Assembly: GCA_023864145.1 (NCBI GenBank) | Contig: JAIVER010000072.1 | Span: 1-6,245, forward strand | Direction of reading: 5' to 3' | Source of the DNA: Thiohalomonas sp. | Lineage (GTDB): Bacteria; Pseudomonadota; Gammaproteobacteria; GRL18 | DNA: 6,245 nucleotides | Part shown: positions 6,151 through 6,245 of the stretch, one piece after another | How positions within the stretch are numbered: the first letter of the stretch is position 1 | How the letters are laid out: each line of letters starts with the position of its first letter | Position numbers and translations under genes: made by a program | Notes under the pieces: generated by a model | What the model saw: only the letters and a program-made list of their open reading frames with translations | Databases searched by the model: none | What the model was told of the DNA's origin: nothing

Positions 6151-6245
6151 ATGAGGCAAATTACTCTCACAGCCCATGAAAAATCAGCTCTAGAAATGCA
6201 ACATAAGCATTCTAGAAATGGAAAAGAACGAGATAGAATCAAAGC
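6151..6245 (+). CDS. IS630-family transposase, N-terminal fragment (runs off right edge)
   Basis: Thirty-one complete codons are visible, starting MRQITLTAHEKSALEMQ and ending GKERDRIK. The RDRIKA-type run after a helix is typical of the N-terminal helix-turn-helix region of IS630-group transposases, which bind the terminal repeats; the DDE catalytic domain is beyond the edge. The ATG is shared with the left copy. A purine-rich GAGAAGAAG lies about 14 nt upstream, too far for a strong ribosome binding site, so translation is probably weak. No lesion is seen in the visible part, but whether the full gene is intact is unknown. Confidence 0.8.
   Translation, partial: MRQITLTAHEKSALEMQHKHSRNGKERDRIK
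6189..6216 (+). repeat. Near-perfect inverted repeat inside the transposase 5' coding region
   Basis: TCTAGAAATGC (6189-6199) and GCATTCTAGA (6207-6216) pair around the 7-nt loop AACATAA with one bulged A. The motif TCTAGAAATG also recurs directly at 6211-6220. It starts 38 nt after the start codon. It may be only a by-product of coding for similar residues, or it may form an mRNA hairpin limiting transposase translation. Confidence 0.5.

Larger units (their letters stand above)
6092..6245 (+). mobile_element. 5' end of an IS630-family insertion sequence (right copy, partial)
   Basis: This copy is inverted relative to 1-90 and 87 of 90 aligned positions match. It begins in the TATATA run at 6090-6095 (sequence TATACCCATGACC), consistent with insertion at a TA dinucleotide, and interrupts the ligase-like gene after 6090. 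It contains a 59-bp leader and the first 31 codons of the transposase, then leaves the window. Its transposase reads in the same direction as the interrupted gene, so transcripts from the host gene could enter the element. The 3' part of the interrupted gene should lie beyond the other end of this copy unless the segment has been rearranged. Confidence 0.88.

Noticed and set aside
5959..6177. 72-codon minus-strand frame across the IS junction
   Set aside because: It crosses the boundary between the interrupted gene and the IS, so it cannot be an ancestral gene, and it resembles no family I know.
1..6245. CRISPR array, tRNA or rRNA, defence or biosynthetic cluster
   Set aside because: I found no regularly spaced direct repeats, no tRNA-like cloverleaf and no genes of such systems; the FHA remnant alone does not indicate a secretion or signalling cluster.

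Overview
This AT-rich window (mostly A/T in the gaps, and A/T-ending codons throughout) most likely comes from a sulfur-oxidizing gammaproteobacterium, free-living or symbiotic. The reason is a stand-alone ATP sulfurylase (sat) of the type used in dissimilatory sulfur oxidation, together with an M16C metalloprotease and a glutamate-cysteine-ligase-like gene of kinds I know from that group. The lineage is an inference from protein appearance, not a database result.

Layout, left to right. (1) Bases 1-90 are the 5' end of an IS630-family element whose transposase starts at base 31 and runs off the left edge. (2) A full-length PreP-like M16C peptidase gene on the minus strand (108-3122) ends 17 bp from that element. 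(3) A 492-bp intergenic region (3123-3614) holds a perfect 23-bp inverted repeat with a 16-nt loop (3258-3319), a candidate promoter and a small hairpin just before the sat ribosome binding site. (4) sat (3615-4805, plus) looks intact. (5) Convergent to it is the C-terminal remnant of an FHA-domain gene (4865-5194, minus). (6) After about 100 bp of apparently non-coding DNA comes a glutamate-cysteine-ligase-family gene (5296-6090, plus), which lacks a usable start codon and is cut at its 3' end by (7) a second IS630-family copy (6092-6245), whose transposase starts at 6151 and runs off the right edge.

The two IS ends (1-90 and 6092-6181) are an inverted repeat matching at 87 of 90 positions, with both transposases pointing outward. 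The window is therefore a roughly 6-kb segment bracketed by two inverted copies of one insertion sequence. The two intact genes, the peptidase and sat, are housekeeping or energy-metabolism genes with no evident joint role. The two broken genes and the IS pair point to a genome undergoing IS expansion and gene decay. I see no new defence, toxin or biosynthetic system; the most unexplained structure is the long palindrome between the divergent peptidase and sat genes.
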